NCBI GenBank assembly: GCA_947089425.1
Contig: CAMUKG010000014.1
Coordinates: 1 to 41,372 of the forward strand
Reading direction: 5' to 3'
DNA: 41,372 nt
DNA from: an uncultured Clostridia bacterium
GTDB lineage: Bacteria > Bacillota > Clostridia > Christensenellales > Pumilibacteraceae
A program made the position numbers and the translations under genes. Below, one piece after another: positions 7,111 through 16,873 of the stretch. The notes under the pieces are model-generated. The model ran no database searches, was not told where the DNA came from, and saw only the letters and a list, made by a program, of their open reading frames with translations. Every line of letters starts with the position of its first letter. Within the stretch, counting starts at the first letter, position 1.

Positions 7111-10047
7111 TTACGCGACTGCAAGGTCTTCTTTCCAAACCGCGTACCAAGTGGCGCCGTCGTCGGGAGCGAGCACAATTCCCTCCGCCGTGTATTTGGG
7201 CGTCGTGCCGCCGGGAACGTCGGTCCACCCTTCGAAAGTATATCCTTCTCTGTAAGGCATGTTCACTACGGTATTTCCGTAAAGCGTTAAAATACTGTCC
7301 GCCGTTTTATTGAAAGATAGCACGTAGTCTTTATCGGCGGAAAGCGTAGCGCCCAAAAACACCGGACGATAAGACGAGTTCCAACGAAGATTCCACGTTT
7401 CGGGCAAAGAAGTCGCCTCCGCATAAACCGTCATATTTTCGCACCCGTAAAAAGCGTGCGCGCCTATTTGCGTAACCGAAGAACTTATCGCCACCGAGCG
7501 CAAAAGAGTACAGTTGCGAAAGGCTTGCTTTCCTATGCTCGTTACGCTTTCCGAAAGCCGCAAGCTGCCGAGTTTCGAACAACCGTAGAACGCATAATTA
7601 CCTATTGTTCGCACGCTCGCCCCCAACGCAAGGTCGGTTAACCCTACGCACTTTCCGAAAGCGTAATTGCCTATCGTTTCGACGCTGTCGGGAATCGCCA
7701 GTTTTTCGAGCGATGAACAGCCGTAAAAGGCTCTGTCGCCTATGGTCTCCAAATTGTCGCCCAAAGAAAGCACGCTCAAATTTTCGCATTTATAAAAAGC
7801 TTTTTCTCCTACGGTTTGCACGCCCGAGCCCATAAGCACCGTTTTGAGCGACACAAAACGGTAAAACGCCAAATTACCTATGCGCTTCACGCCGCCGCCG
7901 ATACGCAACATGCTTACGCCCGAAATCTTTTCTATGTTGCCGTCTTCGTCGTATGTGATTTTGCCGCATTTATAAAACGCATAATCGCCTATTTCTTCCA
8001 CGCTGTCGGGAATAAACATCGAAACGTTGTTCGCGTCGACGTTTTCTTCCAAGCCAATAAGCTCGCACTGATAAAAAGCCGACCTGCCTATGTATTTTAG
8101 CTCCGTCATTCTGTTTATGTTTATACCCATCAAAAACTTGCACTTGTAAAAAGTGTAGTCTTCTATGCGTTCGAGCCCTACGGGAAGATTTGCGTCCGTC
8201 AAATATTCGCAGTTATAAAACGCTCCGCGTCCGATATATTTTACGCTGTCGGGCATTGTAATGCTGTTTACTGTCGTAACGTTTTGAAAAGCGTACTCCG
8301 CAATGCCCGCAGTTCCTATTCTTAAAGTTTCGTCATACAGAGGTTCCACTCCCGCTTCTATGCGGTATCCAACTGCCCAGTTACCCGCATACACTATGCC
8401 CGAATACGTATTCCACAAAGCGGTGCCTACAAAGGCGTTGGCGCCTATTCTTTTAACCGACGCGGGAATAGCTATGTTTCCGAGTTTTTCGCACCCGTCG
8501 AACGCATTCGCGCCTATGCTCGTGAGCGTGTCGGGAAGATTTATTTTTTCCAACGAGGCGCAACCGTCGAACGCGTTATCTTCTATAACTTCAACGCTGC
8601 TTTTTCCCGCAACGTTGTCTTTATACGACGCGAGAATGACGTTTCGCAAGTTTTCGCATTTATTAAACATATATCGCGATACAACTTTAACGCCGCCGCC
8701 TACGGCAACGCCTACCAAGTTGTCGCATCCGTCGAACGCATAAGCGGAAATTACTTTAACGCTGTCGGGAAGCGTCACGTTCCTCACAATCGGCTTGCCC
8801 GAACTGTCTGCAACAGTTGAAAACACAGCCCCCGCAACTCCGTAAAGTCCCGTTTTGAAATCGTTCGCCATAAAAGTGTCTTTGCTTGCGCTTGCCTTAA
8901 TGCCGACAAGCCAATTTCCTATATACACCATGCCTTCGGCGGCATTCCATATTCCCGTATTCCAAAAAGCGCCCGCAAGTATCGTTTTCACGCCCGCGCC
9001 GAGCGTAACGTCGGTCAAATTTCCGCAACCGAAAAACGCGCTCATTCCTATTTCAGTCACCGTATCGGGCAAAACTACGTTACCGAGCAACGAGCAATAT
9101 GCGAACGCAAAACTACCTATACTCTCCACGTTGCCGCCAAACTCTACCGAAGCAAGCGACGAACAACGGAAAAATGCGCCGTTCGGTATATCTTCGATTC
9201 CTTTTCCTATTTTAATCTCGGTTATGCCGCTACCCGAAAACGCGTCGTTTCCCAAAGCGGTTACTCCGTCGGGAATGACTACGTCGGTTAAGCTCTTGCA
9301 GTTCGCGAAAGCGCTTTCGCCTATTTCTTTCAATCCCGCGCCGAGAGAAACGGTTTTAAGTCGCTCGCAATAGCCGAACGCGGCTTTGCCGAGCGTGCTC
9401 ACGCTGTCGGGAAGCGATATGTCGCTTAGCTTAGCGCAACCTTGAAATGCGCTCTCTCCTATAAACGCAAGCTTGTCGTTTAGCGTCACGCGCTCCAAAT
9501 TCTCACAGTCGTTAAACGCCGCCGCCCCTATGCTCGTAATATTTGCGCCCAGCGTTACGCTCGTGAGTTTGTGAAGCGACGAAAACGCCTTTTCGGCAAT
9601 GCTCGTCACGGGTTTGCCGCGATAGGTGTCGGGAATCACTACGTCTCCGCTTGCCGTGCCCATGCCGTCTACCGAATACTCTTTCTTGCCTTCGGGAAGA
9701 GTGAGAGCGAGCCCTGTTTCGCGCTCGCGCGTGAACCGAACCTCAGCCGACCACTCAGAGTCGGCGTATTGTTTGTCGGAAGCGCACGCCTTTACTTTTA
9801 TTACATAGTCGCCCTCGTCAAGGCTTATGAGCGAATACGAATTTTTGGACGCATTTTTGTTAGTACCGTTTATGTTCACCACATAGCGGCGCGCGTTAGG
9901 CACTTCTTTCCACGTAAGCGTGAGAGTAGACTCGTCTACGCGCACGGCGGTAGGGCGAGTCAACGCCGCCGATTTAGCGCAACCCGCAAAAGTTACCAAA
10001 CTGCAAACAAACAATATACACGGTATGAAAAAACGAAGTTTTTTCAT
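7111..10047 (-). CDS. BspA-like leucine-rich repeat lipoprotein
   Basis: This 978-residue predicted lipoprotein starts at ATG 10047, six bases after an AAAGGAG site, and opens with a signal peptide ending TFAGC (C23). An FN3-like domain (about 30-105) leads into roughly two dozen LRR_5 (BspA-type) repeats at about 120-890. The repeat pattern is V-x-x-I-G-x-x-A-F-x-x-C-x-x-L-x-x-V-x-L-P, usually with a cysteine at the AFxxC position. The C-terminus carries one InlB B-repeat-like module with the GYTFEGW and TWYAVW signature. Two of the repeats are interrupted by longer inserts containing a GNWxVG motif. BspA-like proteins in known bacteria act in adhesion and matrix binding. It lies 23 bases after the double-VWA gene, so it is probably in the same mRNA. 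Confidence 0.92.
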   Translation of the reverse strand: MKKLRFFIPCILFVCSLVTFAGCAKSAALTRPTAVRVDESTLTLTWKEVPNARRYVVNINGTNKNASKNSYSLISLDEGDYVIKVKACASDKQYADSEWSAEVRFTRERETGLALTLPEGKKEYSVDGMGTASGDVVIPDTYRGKPVTSIAEKAFSSLHKLTSVTLGANITSIGAAAFNDCENLERVTLNDKLAFIGESAFQGCAKLSDISLPDSVSTLGKAAFGYCERLKTVSLGAGLKEIGESAFANCKSLTDVVIPDGVTALGNDAFSGSGITEIKIGKGIEDIPNGAFFRCSSLASVEFGGNVESIGSFAFAYCSLLGNVVLPDTVTEIGMSAFFGCGNLTDVTLGAGVKTILAGAFWNTGIWNAAEGMVYIGNWLVGIKASASKDTFMANDFKTGLYGVAGAVFSTVADSSGKPIVRNVTLPDSVKVISAYAFDGCDNLVGVAVGGGVKVVSRYMFNKCENLRNVILASYKDNVAGKSSVEVIEDNAFDGCASLEKINLPDTLTSIGANAFDGCEKLGNIAIPASVKRIGANAFVGTALWNTYSGIVYAGNWAVGYRIEAGVEPLYDETLRIGTAGIAEYAFQNVTTVNSITMPDSVKYIGRGAFYNCEYLTDANLPVGLERIEDYTFYKCKFLMGININRMTELKYIGRSAFYQCELIGLEENVDANNVSMFIPDSVEEIGDYAFYKCGKITYDEDGNIEKISGVSMLRIGGGVKRIGNLAFYRFVSLKTVLMGSGVQTVGEKAFYKCENLSVLSLGDNLETIGDRAFYGCSSLEKLAIPDSVETIGNYAFGKCVGLTDLALGASVRTIGNYAFYGCSKLGSLRLSESVTSIGKQAFRNCTLLRSVAISSSVTQIGAHAFYGCENMTVYAEATSLPETWNLRWNSSYRPVFLGATLSADKDYVLSFNKTADSILTLYGNTVVNMPYREGYTFEGWTDVPGGTTPKYTAEGIVLAPDDGATWYAVWKEDLAVA

Positions 10048-10070
10048 AAGTTTCTCCTTTTTGCGCAACA

Positions 10071-12881
10071 TTAAGTTCTGTTCTCTTTCAAAGCTTTCTT
10101 TTCTTTATAATCGCGCACAAGTTCGTGCGGCCATTTTATCTTGAATTTGCGCACAGCCACGTCGAGCAAGAATGCGACTATCGCCAAAATCAAAAACGGT
10201 ATTCTCGGATTATACTCGCGCTTTTGCAACTTTACAAAAGAATCGAATACGTCGAAAACATTCTCAACAACCGCACCTCTGCCGTCGGTCGCCAAATTTG
10301 CGAGGTATTTCGCGCCGTCGAGCTCTATTTCGGGAAACATATCGTATTCTCTCGAATAGGATAACGCCTTATATAGCGTTACTTTTTTTGGCTCGTCGCC
10401 GTTCGCCGAAATCTTACTAACGGTGATTTCGTATATACCCGGCACCGTCGCCGCAAACGTAAAGCTATTATTTTCGTCCGACGCCGTAACTACAATCGGA
10501 TTTTGCCTATATGCGTCTTTTGCTTCTTCCGTAACGGGAGTTACCGACACTTCTATGCGGTCGCCCTCCTGTTTTTCGGCGTATACGCTGAGCCTGTTAG
10601 TGTAGTTGTCTTCTCGCAAAACGGCTTTAATTTCGCTTTTGCGAATATCTTTTGTGGGAAACAACCCCGTAACCGCATTGCGAATAAATCGTTCGCCTGC
10701 GGGGCTGCTCATAAAATCTTTCGACCACTCCCCGCTTACCGTGCACATAAAGCTTCCTACGGTACCCTCTCCGTATTTCCATTGCGCATACATGGGAACG
10801 CGCTGCGACGAACTCGCCGCTTTATTCCCCTCTTGCGTTTCTTCCGTAGGCGTAACTCCGCACCAAAGCGGCACGTCGGCGCCCTCTTTCGCACGAGTGC
10901 CGTAATAACCGTAAACGGAAGGCAATTCCTCTTGCGTAATGCCCGCGAGCGTGGGCGTCATATCTCCCATATACAGCGAGAAAGGCTTTCCGTATTCGAT
11001 TTCGGCAACTGCGTTCGCCGAAAGGTCTTTTTGAATATTCGTGGCAATCGCTTCCACTTTATCGGTCTCGTAAAAGGTGCCTCCGCCGAGTTCGGCGGCT
11101 TTTTGCATAAGCTCGGCATCATAGGAGCTATTTGAATTTTTAATTACAACGATGGACATCGTAACTCCGTTTTCACGGTTGAGTTCTATCTCTTTTTGAA
11201 AGTCGTTTTTATCGTTAGGCTCGCCGTCCGTCACCAAAATAATATGCTTTTGCTGTATGTTCACTCCCGACAAAACCATGCCCGCGCGCTCGATTGCAGC
11301 GGAATACATAGTTCCTCCGTCGCCCTCCGCCGTAATTCTGTTTATCGCGGCTTCTATTTCGCTCTTATGCGACACTTGCGTGGGCGCAAGCAACTCGCTC
11401 GCGGTGTCTTTAAGCGTCATAACGCCGCAATAATCGCGCGGATTCAACACGTCGAACACTGTTTTTGCTCCCTGTTTCGCGAAGTGCATGGCGCTGTTTT
11501 CGCCCGTGCCCATAGAACCCGAACTGTCGATTACTATCATTACGGCTACCGGCGGCGTGTAGTGCAGAACTTGCACGGGCAACATTTGCCCGTACAGCGT
11601 GCCTCCCGAAAGCATGTCGTCGCGGTTATATGCGTGAGGGGTATTATCCTCGTCGTTGCGCCCGCCTACAGTAAGCAGTCCGCCGCCCTCAACTCGCACA
11701 TATTCGTCAAGCAGTTCGTCGTATCCTTTTTCGGTTTCGAGCGCGCGGGAAATCGCAGCCAAATCGCCGTTCGATATGTTGGCTAAAATAATTTGCCTAT
11801 ATTCGCACAGCTCGGCTACGGTTTTGGGCAAACTCGCCATATCCTGTTCCAAACTCAAAGAATTTACTTCGTAATCTTCCGAGAGCATTGCGCGCAACGG
11901 TTCGGCTTCGCCCTCGTCCTTTTCTATGATTAAAACGGTTTCCGACGTTAAAATGCGAATATACGTGTAATAAGTGTTGTTTTGAGCGAGCGTATCCGAC
12001 GGACACTTCACTTTAAAGCAAAGCTTGTGCAAGCCGGGAACGTCGAACGAATGCTCTATCTTTACTGTTTGCGTCCCCTCCGCGAGGGTAAACGAATGCT
12101 CTTTGCCCGCTTCGTCGGCAATCGCACCGTCTACGGTGTCGTATACGGTGACGGAAGCTTCGTTTTCGCCGCTCTTTACACTGCTTATAACAGTCAGTTC
12201 GATATTGAATTTATCGCCGATATTTATATTGTAATCCGGCGTTTTTACGCCAACAATCTGCGCTTCGCCGTGCTTCGCGTTGGGTACATGCACAGTGTCC
12301 ACCTTTATTCCGTCGGCGGCAACCGATTTGATTACCGAGTCGGCTTTACCGTCCGTTTCGAGTCCGTCGGATATTAGCACGATTTTTCCCGACTCGGGAT
12401 TTGAAAAGAGCGTTTGCGCGTATTTCAGCGCCGACGCCATATCGGTCGCGCTTGCGTCGGGGTCTTGCGAGGCAAGATATTTATTGTATACGTCGCTCGA
12501 ATCGGAAGAAAGCGGCGCAACGTAAAGTTGACCGTATCCGAATTTTACTATGCCCACCTTAAATTCGTCGTTGCACTCGTCCACAATAGAGCGAACGAAC
12601 TCGTCTTTCGCGTTTCTCTGCTCGCTTCCGCTGTGCGAACAGTCCACCAAAAGCAAAATCTCGTTTTTGCTGTTAGGCACGTTATAAGTAAACGTAATGC
12701 CCGCAATTAGAAAAACGCACAATAGCGACACAAGGGTGTGAAGCGACAACGAAATAATGCGGTTACGGTTGCGTCTGTATTTTCTTTTTGAAAGAAAATG
12801 CGGCAAAAACGCAATCGCCAACGCGGGAATGAGCAACAGCAATAGCCACGGACGGCTAAAAACGATTTTAAAATTTTCCAT
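10071..12881 (-). CDS. Membrane protein with two VWA domains
   Basis: This protein has 936 residues. The start at 12881 is fixed by GGAGGG six bases upstream; an earlier in-frame ATG lacks such a site. Two N-terminal membrane segments (about 10-30 and 42-64) are followed by a first VWA domain with metal-site motif DCSHS (D80, S82, S84). Then comes an Ig-like stretch, a region like a class I amidotransferase fold (about 313-435, with VEGGGLLTVGG), and a second VWA domain with DSSGS (D452, S454, S456). A membrane segment near residue 900 leaves a short basic cytoplasmic tail. This is the layout of the large VWA partners in BatA-type cassettes, which bind other proteins through a metal-dependent site. 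Both MIDAS motifs look intact. It starts 11 bases after the smaller VWA gene. Confidence 0.9.
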   Translation of the reverse strand: MENFKIVFSRPWLLLLLIPALAIAFLPHFLSKRKYRRNRNRIISLSLHTLVSLLCVFLIAGITFTYNVPNSKNEILLLVDCSHSGSEQRNAKDEFVRSIVDECNDEFKVGIVKFGYGQLYVAPLSSDSSDVYNKYLASQDPDASATDMASALKYAQTLFSNPESGKIVLISDGLETDGKADSVIKSVAADGIKVDTVHVPNAKHGEAQIVGVKTPDYNINIGDKFNIELTVISSVKSGENEASVTVYDTVDGAIADEAGKEHSFTLAEGTQTVKIEHSFDVPGLHKLCFKVKCPSDTLAQNNTYYTYIRILTSETVLIIEKDEGEAEPLRAMLSEDYEVNSLSLEQDMASLPKTVAELCEYRQIILANISNGDLAAISRALETEKGYDELLDEYVRVEGGGLLTVGGRNDEDNTPHAYNRDDMLSGGTLYGQMLPVQVLHYTPPVAVMIVIDSSGSMGTGENSAMHFAKQGAKTVFDVLNPRDYCGVMTLKDTASELLAPTQVSHKSEIEAAINRITAEGDGGTMYSAAIERAGMVLSGVNIQQKHIILVTDGEPNDKNDFQKEIELNRENGVTMSIVVIKNSNSSYDAELMQKAAELGGGTFYETDKVEAIATNIQKDLSANAVAEIEYGKPFSLYMGDMTPTLAGITQEELPSVYGYYGTRAKEGADVPLWCGVTPTEETQEGNKAASSSQRVPMYAQWKYGEGTVGSFMCTVSGEWSKDFMSSPAGERFIRNAVTGLFPTKDIRKSEIKAVLREDNYTNRLSVYAEKQEGDRIEVSVTPVTEEAKDAYRQNPIVVTASDENNSFTFAATVPGIYEITVSKISANGDEPKKVTLYKALSYSREYDMFPEIELDGAKYLANLATDGRGAVVENVFDVFDSFVKLQKREYNPRIPFLILAIVAFLLDVAVRKFKIKWPHELVRDYKEKKALKENRT

Positions 12882-12892
12882 TTTTCGCCCTC

Positions 12893-14818
12893 CTATAAAT
12901 ACTCGCGCGACTGCAAAAACCATTCCAAACATACAATGGCGAAAAGCGCGCCCGCTATATAAACAAGTAAATCTTTATCTGTCTTTTCCGTCCGCTTCAC
13001 CATGTGCAAATCGGGCAAAGCGTCCACCTGTTTCGTGAACTCGCTTTCATAGTTCGAAATGCTCGCGTAAACCGTCTCGATTAGTTCGTCGTCGGTCATT
13101 GTGCTCTGCCTAAACGTATACGTGCCGGGACGTGTCACGATAAACGATGCGGGAAACTCCGAAAACTCGTACTTGGCAGACGGACCTTCCACGTTCAAAG
13201 ATTCGCCCCTCGAATTTACGACAACGGTGTCGCCCACTTCATAAGCATATTGCGAAACGGTAGCGGGAATAAAGTAGTTGAAAAAATTGTGCATGAAAAT
13301 GGGAAAATCGAACAAAATGCCCAAGTTTGAGCGGTTGAGACTGAACGGCAAAACCGCAAACTTTGCTTTTTTGTTCTTCGACACCAACAGCATGGGGTCT
13401 TCGCCGCAATACATAAGAGTATCGAACCCCTCGCAATCGGTAAGCCTCACATAGCGCGAAACGGTAATATCTTCGGGCGTAACGAATTTCGTCAAAGCGT
13501 GTTGCGCGCCCGAAACAAGCGTTGTGTTTTTATCCACGTCTACGGTTGAATCTATGCGCATATTCATTCCTTCGGGCAATCCTTCGGGAATTTTGTCGGG
13601 ATCTACGAGAAGCGAAACGCCGTCGCTCGGCAACTTCGCGGGCATTACGTGTTCGAAAACATAAAAATCATAACCGAACAGTTCTCCGTAAACAAATCCC
13701 TCTTCCACAGGCACGTCGACCACCGTTATGTCCCATTTGTCTTTATACGCCGAGCGCATATTCAGCAAAACGCCTGTAAAAAACTTGTTGGGAACCGAAC
13801 TTACGTACAAAATATTTATTTTCGGTTTTTTGCCGCCGTAAAGGTGAAAAGAATTATCCGAATCGAGCGAATCGTCTTCTTCCACGTGCACGTATATTCG
13901 TTCATAAGAATACACAGCCTCGCCGCCGAGCGCGATTTGGTCGTCGGGCGTAAACGAAACCGTCTTTTTTTGTTCGGTAGCGTCGAACAGCTCCGTCTTT
14001 TTCATTACGAGCGAACGCGAACTGTTGTTCACACCGTCGATTTCGCAATGAACGGTTATGGGGCGCGTGCTTCCGAAACAGCCCATTTGCACCTCTACGG
14101 TGTAATAATTTTCGTCTTGCACCGCCGCGCAATCGAGCACGGCGACATTCCATTCGTCTTCGCGCGAAACGTCTACCACCCGATAGCCTTTTGTATCGAC
14201 ATAATCGGTAGCGGTATATAAAATCACGTCGCAAGCGGGATTTTCGGAAAGAACCGCGTCGGCAAGAAGCGCCGCACCGTCCATATCGGCGGAACCGTAT
14301 GAGCACTTGAAATCGTCGGGCGCAATAAGCCCGTCAAGCAAATCGTATAATTCTTCCACTCCGTCGGACTGCGAGCGTTGCGCCAAAAAATACGGTTCGC
14401 CGTCGGCGACTATCACCGAAAGCACGCCGCCCTTATCGGCGGTAGTCGCGGCAAGCGCGCGCACCTCGCCCACAGCCCGCTCGAAACGCGTCTCGTCTCC
14501 CGACTGTTTTGCCAACATGCTCGCCGAAGCGTCTATAATAGCCACCTTTTCGGAATATTCGCCGCCCTTCGCCACGGGAGAAACGGGTTTTGCCAACAAA
14601 AGAGCGCAACTTGCGAGAATGCACAACTGGCAAATGAAAATAACTATATTTTTTATTCGGTTGAGCGGTAAACTCTTTTTCTTATATTTAAGGCTTTTTT
14701 TCCAAACGTATGTGCTCGAAACGAACTTTTGCTGGTAATTCGGCTTTATGATATATATAAGAATGAGCGCCGCTATTGAGAGCAAACCGAGTAGCCCCAA
14801 CGGTAACAGTAAACTCAT
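12893..14818 (-). CDS. BatA-like VWA membrane protein
   Basis: This 641-residue membrane protein begins with the BatA-type N-terminal region: a membrane segment at 2-24, a basic loop, and a second segment at about 56-78. A VWA domain follows with metal-site motif DASAS (D96, S98, S100). The long middle part is probably extracellular beta structure, and a last membrane segment lies at about 618-636. The ATG overlaps the TGA of the DUF58 gene in a four-base ATGA, the classic sign of coupled translation. In the family these proteins pair with a MoxR ATPase and a DUF58 protein; the Bacteroides operon was linked to aerotolerance, but the biochemical role is mostly unresolved. Here it probably forms a membrane complex with the adjacent double-VWA protein. 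Confidence 0.9.
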   Translation of the reverse strand: MSLLLPLGLLGLLSIAALILIYIIKPNYQQKFVSSTYVWKKSLKYKKKSLPLNRIKNIVIFICQLCILASCALLLAKPVSPVAKGGEYSEKVAIIDASASMLAKQSGDETRFERAVGEVRALAATTADKGGVLSVIVADGEPYFLAQRSQSDGVEELYDLLDGLIAPDDFKCSYGSADMDGAALLADAVLSENPACDVILYTATDYVDTKGYRVVDVSREDEWNVAVLDCAAVQDENYYTVEVQMGCFGSTRPITVHCEIDGVNNSSRSLVMKKTELFDATEQKKTVSFTPDDQIALGGEAVYSYERIYVHVEEDDSLDSDNSFHLYGGKKPKINILYVSSVPNKFFTGVLLNMRSAYKDKWDITVVDVPVEEGFVYGELFGYDFYVFEHVMPAKLPSDGVSLLVDPDKIPEGLPEGMNMRIDSTVDVDKNTTLVSGAQHALTKFVTPEDITVSRYVRLTDCEGFDTLMYCGEDPMLLVSKNKKAKFAVLPFSLNRSNLGILFDFPIFMHNFFNYFIPATVSQYAYEVGDTVVVNSRGESLNVEGPSAKYEFSEFPASFIVTRPGTYTFRQSTMTDDELIETVYASISNYESEFTKQVDALPDLHMVKRTEKTDKDLLVYIAGALFAIVCLEWFLQSREYL

Positions 14819-15711
14819 GACATAATACCTTTTTTTAAAAGTTCGCCGAACAGCATTTTTTCGATAGGCACATCGGTGCTAACGCCTATGAAAGCGGCTC
14901 CGCGCGACGAGCAATACGACTTTAATTCTTCCACAATGTCTTTTAAAGCATCTTGATAAGCGGCTTGCATTCCCGCCGTTATTCTAAGTTTCAAATTTTT
15001 ATCGTCCATTAAATTCGCGGACTCGGAATCGATTAAGTTCACTCTTCCGCTGTATAACGGGTCTAGCTCGTCGGGCGCAAGCACCTGAATGAGCATAACT
15101 TGACGCTGTTTGTAGCACAGGTAGTCGACAGCCTTTTTCCAATCGATGTCGGTCAAAAAATCGGAAATGATAATAGAGAGTCCGTCTTTCGTGCCCGCGT
15201 CCGACTCGCTCATAACGGCGGCTGAAATATCCGTTTCGTCGTCGAAACTCATATCTTGCAAAGTGCTTACCGCACGAAAAAACGAACGTTTTCCCACAAT
15301 GGTTCCGAACGGATTTTCGGCTTTGTCGCCTTTTAAGAACTTAAAAGACATCTTGTCCATATTGTGCACCGACAAAAAGCCGAGTGCCGCAGCCGTCGCT
15401 ATGGCATAATCGCCTTTATCGCGGTTGAATTTGCCCATAGACGCCGAACAGTCCAAATATATGCGAGTGTGCATTTGCCGCTCGTCGGTGAAAAGTTTTA
15501 TAAAGAACTTTTCAAAACGGCTGTACAAATTCCAATCTATTCGCCGAATGTCGTCGCCGAGCATATATTCGCGGTAATCGGCAAACTCCACAGTCTGCCC
15601 GTATGTACGCACAAGATGCTTTCCTCCGAAAAAGCCGGCTAAGTCCGCTCGCAAATTGAGCGCCATAGTCTCCAACCGACTGAAAAATGCGTCGTTTAAG
15701 AGAAATTTCAT
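14815..15711 (-). CDS. DUF58 domain protein of the MoxR cassette
   Basis: This 298-residue soluble protein carries the DUF58 signature YREYMLGDDIRRIDWNLYSR at 46-65. A VWA-like region follows with metal-site motif DCSAS (D87, S89, S91). Length is normal for the family. DUF58 proteins are encoded almost invariably next to MoxR ATPases and are thought to act as their partners or adaptors. It starts 6 bases after the MoxR stop codon and has no strong ribosome site of its own, which suggests coupled translation. It ends in a four-base overlap with the BatA-like gene. Confidence 0.94.
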   Translation of the reverse strand: MKFLLNDAFFSRLETMALNLRADLAGFFGGKHLVRTYGQTVEFADYREYMLGDDIRRIDWNLYSRFEKFFIKLFTDERQMHTRIYLDCSASMGKFNRDKGDYAIATAAALGFLSVHNMDKMSFKFLKGDKAENPFGTIVGKRSFFRAVSTLQDMSFDDETDISAAVMSESDAGTKDGLSIIISDFLTDIDWKKAVDYLCYKQRQVMLIQVLAPDELDPLYSGRVNLIDSESANLMDDKNLKLRITAGMQAAYQDALKDIVEELKSYCSSRGAAFIGVSTDVPIEKMLFGELLKKGIMS

Positions 15712-15717
15712 TATGAA

Positions 15718-16842
15718 TTATTTTCTCCCGAAACGCTTTTTCTTCTTTTCGACGGGCGCCGCTTCCGCTTGCTCCGCGTCTTGCCCGTTTTCTGCAATAT
15801 CGGTTGCGGCCACGCTTGCCGCTCTGCCCTCTTCCGCACCTAACGCGGTTGCGGCTTTGCTCTTTTTTCCGAGCTCGTCGATTATCATACTTATAATATC
15901 GTCGGGTGCCACACGCTCGGCTATCGCTTCGAAATTGAGTTTCATGCGGTGACGCAAAACGGGATACGCAAGCGTATTCACGTCTTCATACGACACGTTG
16001 AATCTTCCCGCAAGCAACGCGCGCACTTTCGCCGCAGATATAAGAGCTTGCCCCGCGCGAGGGCTTGCGCCGAGTCGCACGTATTTTTTAGCCGTTTGAG
16101 TTGCGCAGTCGCTGTCGGGGTGAGTTGCCGAGCACAGCGTCATTGCATATCGCATAACTTCTTGCGCCACGGGAATAGCGCTCGCCGTCTTGCGCATTTC
16201 GAGAAGTTGTTCGCCGCTGCAAACCGCGTCGGCTACTTCTTCCATAGTTTTTTGCGTTAAGTCAACTATATTCATAAGCTCGTCGAGCGACGGGTTTTTT
16301 ACCACAAGCTTAAACATAAATCGGTCCATCTGCGCTTCGGGCAACGGATATGTTCCGTCTTGCTCAATCGGGTTTTGAGTGGCGAGTACGAAAAACGGCT
16401 CGTTCAGTTTGCGCGAAACGCCCATAACGGTAACGGTGTGCTCTTGCATTGCTTCGAGCAAAGCCGACTGAGTCTTCGGAGTGGCGCGGTTAATTTCGTC
16501 CGCCAAAATAATATTGCTGAAAATGGGACCCGGCTGAAAAGAAAACTGTGTGTTTCCCGCTTCGTCTTTAACTATTATGTTAGTGCCCGTAACGTCGGCG
16601 GGCATCAAGTCGGGAGTAAACTGTATGCGCGAAAACGGCAAGTTAAACACTCTGCCGAGCGTGCGCACCAAACGTGTTTTACCCACGCCGGGCACGCCTT
16701 CGAGCAACACGTTGCCGCCCGCGAGCATGGCAATAACCGTATTTTCCACAACATCCGTTTGCCCCACTACGTCGCGTCCTATTTGCGTAAATATATCTTT
16801 GCATTGCTCGCTGAATTGTTTTATGCTTTGTTCCGTAACCAT
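15718..16842 (-). CDS. MoxR-family AAA+ ATPase
   Basis: This 374-residue AAA_3 (MoxR) ATPase is a predicted cytosolic hexameric chaperone-like motor that remodels partner proteins. Walker A is GVPGVGKT (49-56), Walker B is IILADE (111-116) followed by INRATPKTQ, and sensor 1 is LATQNP (153-158). A helical lid domain fills about 200-330. The last 40 residues are alanine/glutamate-rich and end in a basic tail (KKKKRFGRK), which may touch membrane or RNA. AGAGG six bases before the ATG supports the start. It is followed by the DUF58 and VWA genes, the standard cassette order. In known systems MoxR ATPases help to assemble or insert metal into a substrate; here the neighbouring surface lipoproteins are candidate clients, which is inference. 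Confidence 0.96.
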   Translation of the reverse strand: MVTEQSIKQFSEQCKDIFTQIGRDVVGQTDVVENTVIAMLAGGNVLLEGVPGVGKTRLVRTLGRVFNLPFSRIQFTPDLMPADVTGTNIIVKDEAGNTQFSFQPGPIFSNIILADEINRATPKTQSALLEAMQEHTVTVMGVSRKLNEPFFVLATQNPIEQDGTYPLPEAQMDRFMFKLVVKNPSLDELMNIVDLTQKTMEEVADAVCSGEQLLEMRKTASAIPVAQEVMRYAMTLCSATHPDSDCATQTAKKYVRLGASPRAGQALISAAKVRALLAGRFNVSYEDVNTLAYPVLRHRMKLNFEAIAERVAPDDIISMIIDELGKKSKAATALGAEEGRAASVAATDIAENGQDAEQAEAAPVEKKKKRFGRK

Positions 16843-16873
16843 AATTAACCTCTTTTTTCTGTTTCCGTAATTT

